Source of the DNA: an uncultured Granulosicoccaceae bacterium
Lineage (GTDB): Bacteria > Pseudomonadota > Gammaproteobacteria > JABXHR01
Direction of reading: 5' to 3'
DNA: 5,657 nt
Assembly (NCBI GenBank): GCA_937921805.1
Contig: CAKZUS010000324.1
Coordinates: 1 to 5,657 of the forward strand
The translations under genes and the position numbers were made by a program. Shown here piece by piece: positions 5,346 through 5,657 of the stretch; the first letter of the stretch is position 1; each line of letters opens with the position of its first letter. Below the pieces are notes generated by a model. It was not told the origin of the DNA, ran no database searches, and saw only the letters and a program-made list of their open reading frames with translations.

Positions 5346-5657
5346 CTAACAGCCTTCAAGGCATGCCGACTCGCCTCGCATCGGTGTCACCACCGTAAAG
5401 CCACCCAGACCCGACTGACGCACCCGATACAACACGTCTTCGACAGACTGACGCGAGCGCAACGGGCCTATCCACACCCGCAACAGCGGGTCCATCTGAT
5501 CTCGACTGCGGTGTATCTGCACAGGATAGGGCAAGCGCAATTGCACCAAACGCCCCGCCACTTGGCGGGCATTGCCGATCTGCGAGAAAGCCCCGGCCTG
5601 CACAAAGCGCACGGCCGAAGGATCCGCCGCGTGCAGCGTTACCGGAATAGGTTGCTG
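5346..5657 (-). CDS. rlpA: RlpA C-terminal SPOR domain, 5' end cut by window edge
   Basis: The last 103 codons of a septal-ring lipoprotein. RlpA proteins bind denuded glycan strands at the division site through the SPOR domain, and in Pseudomonas aeruginosa RlpA is a lytic transglycosylase. The frame is open to the window edge. After a short polar linker (QQPIPVTLHAADPSA) comes a SPOR pattern: RFVQAGAFSQIGNARQVAGRL, a middle strand with PYPVQI, then LLRVWIGPLRSRQSVEDVL and a closing GFTVV strand. The catalytic double-psi barrel and the lipoprotein signal would lie outside the window. The protein ends with GESACLEGC and a TAG. The name rests on the SPOR domain together with the conserved rlpA-dacA-ybeD-lipB order; another SPOR protein is possible. 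Confidence 0.85.
   Translation of the reverse strand, partial: QQPIPVTLHAADPSAVRFVQAGAFSQIGNARQVAGRLVQLRLPYPVQIHRSRDQMDPLLRVWIGPLRSRQSVEDVLYRVRQSGLGGFTVVTPMRGESACLEGC

Noticed and set aside
1..5657. A previously undescribed defence, mobile or biosynthetic system
   Set aside because: All substantial frames are explained by known housekeeping families or one small DUF3052-like protein. No transposase, integrase, nuclease, toxin-antitoxin pair, CRISPR spacing or attachment site was seen.

Overview
The window looks like ordinary chromosomal housekeeping DNA from a gammaproteobacterium. The minus strand carries the order rlpA-dacA-ybeD-lipB-lipA, which established knowledge places next to the rod-shape and peptidoglycan genes of Gammaproteobacteria. 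The plus strand begins inside a protein with the C-terminal signature of MnmC, a tRNA-modification enzyme typical of that class. The DNA is moderately GC-rich (by eye about 55-60%). I cannot name a genus. No mobile element, phage gene, tRNA, rRNA or CRISPR array is visible, and both window edges cut through genes.

Plus strand, 1-2023: the 3' part of mnmC (FAD domain), a small DUF3052-like protein of unknown function (942-1385), and a short integral-membrane PAP2 phosphatase (1496-2023) with all three family motifs. The gap before the PAP2 gene holds a perfect 16-bp dyad (1409-1424). The last plus-strand gene converges on lipA across a 142-bp gap with three copies of an 11-bp tandem repeat and no clear intrinsic terminator.

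Minus strand, 5657 down to 2166: the C-terminal SPOR domain of RlpA, the D,D-carboxypeptidase DacA (PBP5/6 type), a YbeD/DUF493 regulatory protein, the octanoyltransferase LipB and the lipoyl synthase LipA. Coupling tightens along the cluster: a 58-nt gap, a 101-nt gap, a 4-bp GTGA overlap, then a 17-bp overlap. RlpA and DacA act on septal and sidewall peptidoglycan in the periplasm. LipB transfers octanoate from acyl carrier protein to lipoyl domains, and LipA inserts two sulfurs to make the lipoyl cofactor of 2-oxoacid dehydrogenases and the glycine cleavage system.

I found no convincing new biological system. The points worth a second look are small: a nine-codon leader ORF with a well-spaced ribosome site that ends in an ATGA overlap with the ybeD start; a 12-bp tandem repeat at the end of dacA whose frame stays open for 24 codons after the TAG stop; 11-12 bp tandem repeats at or near the ends of three genes; and the dyad upstream of the PAP2 gene.
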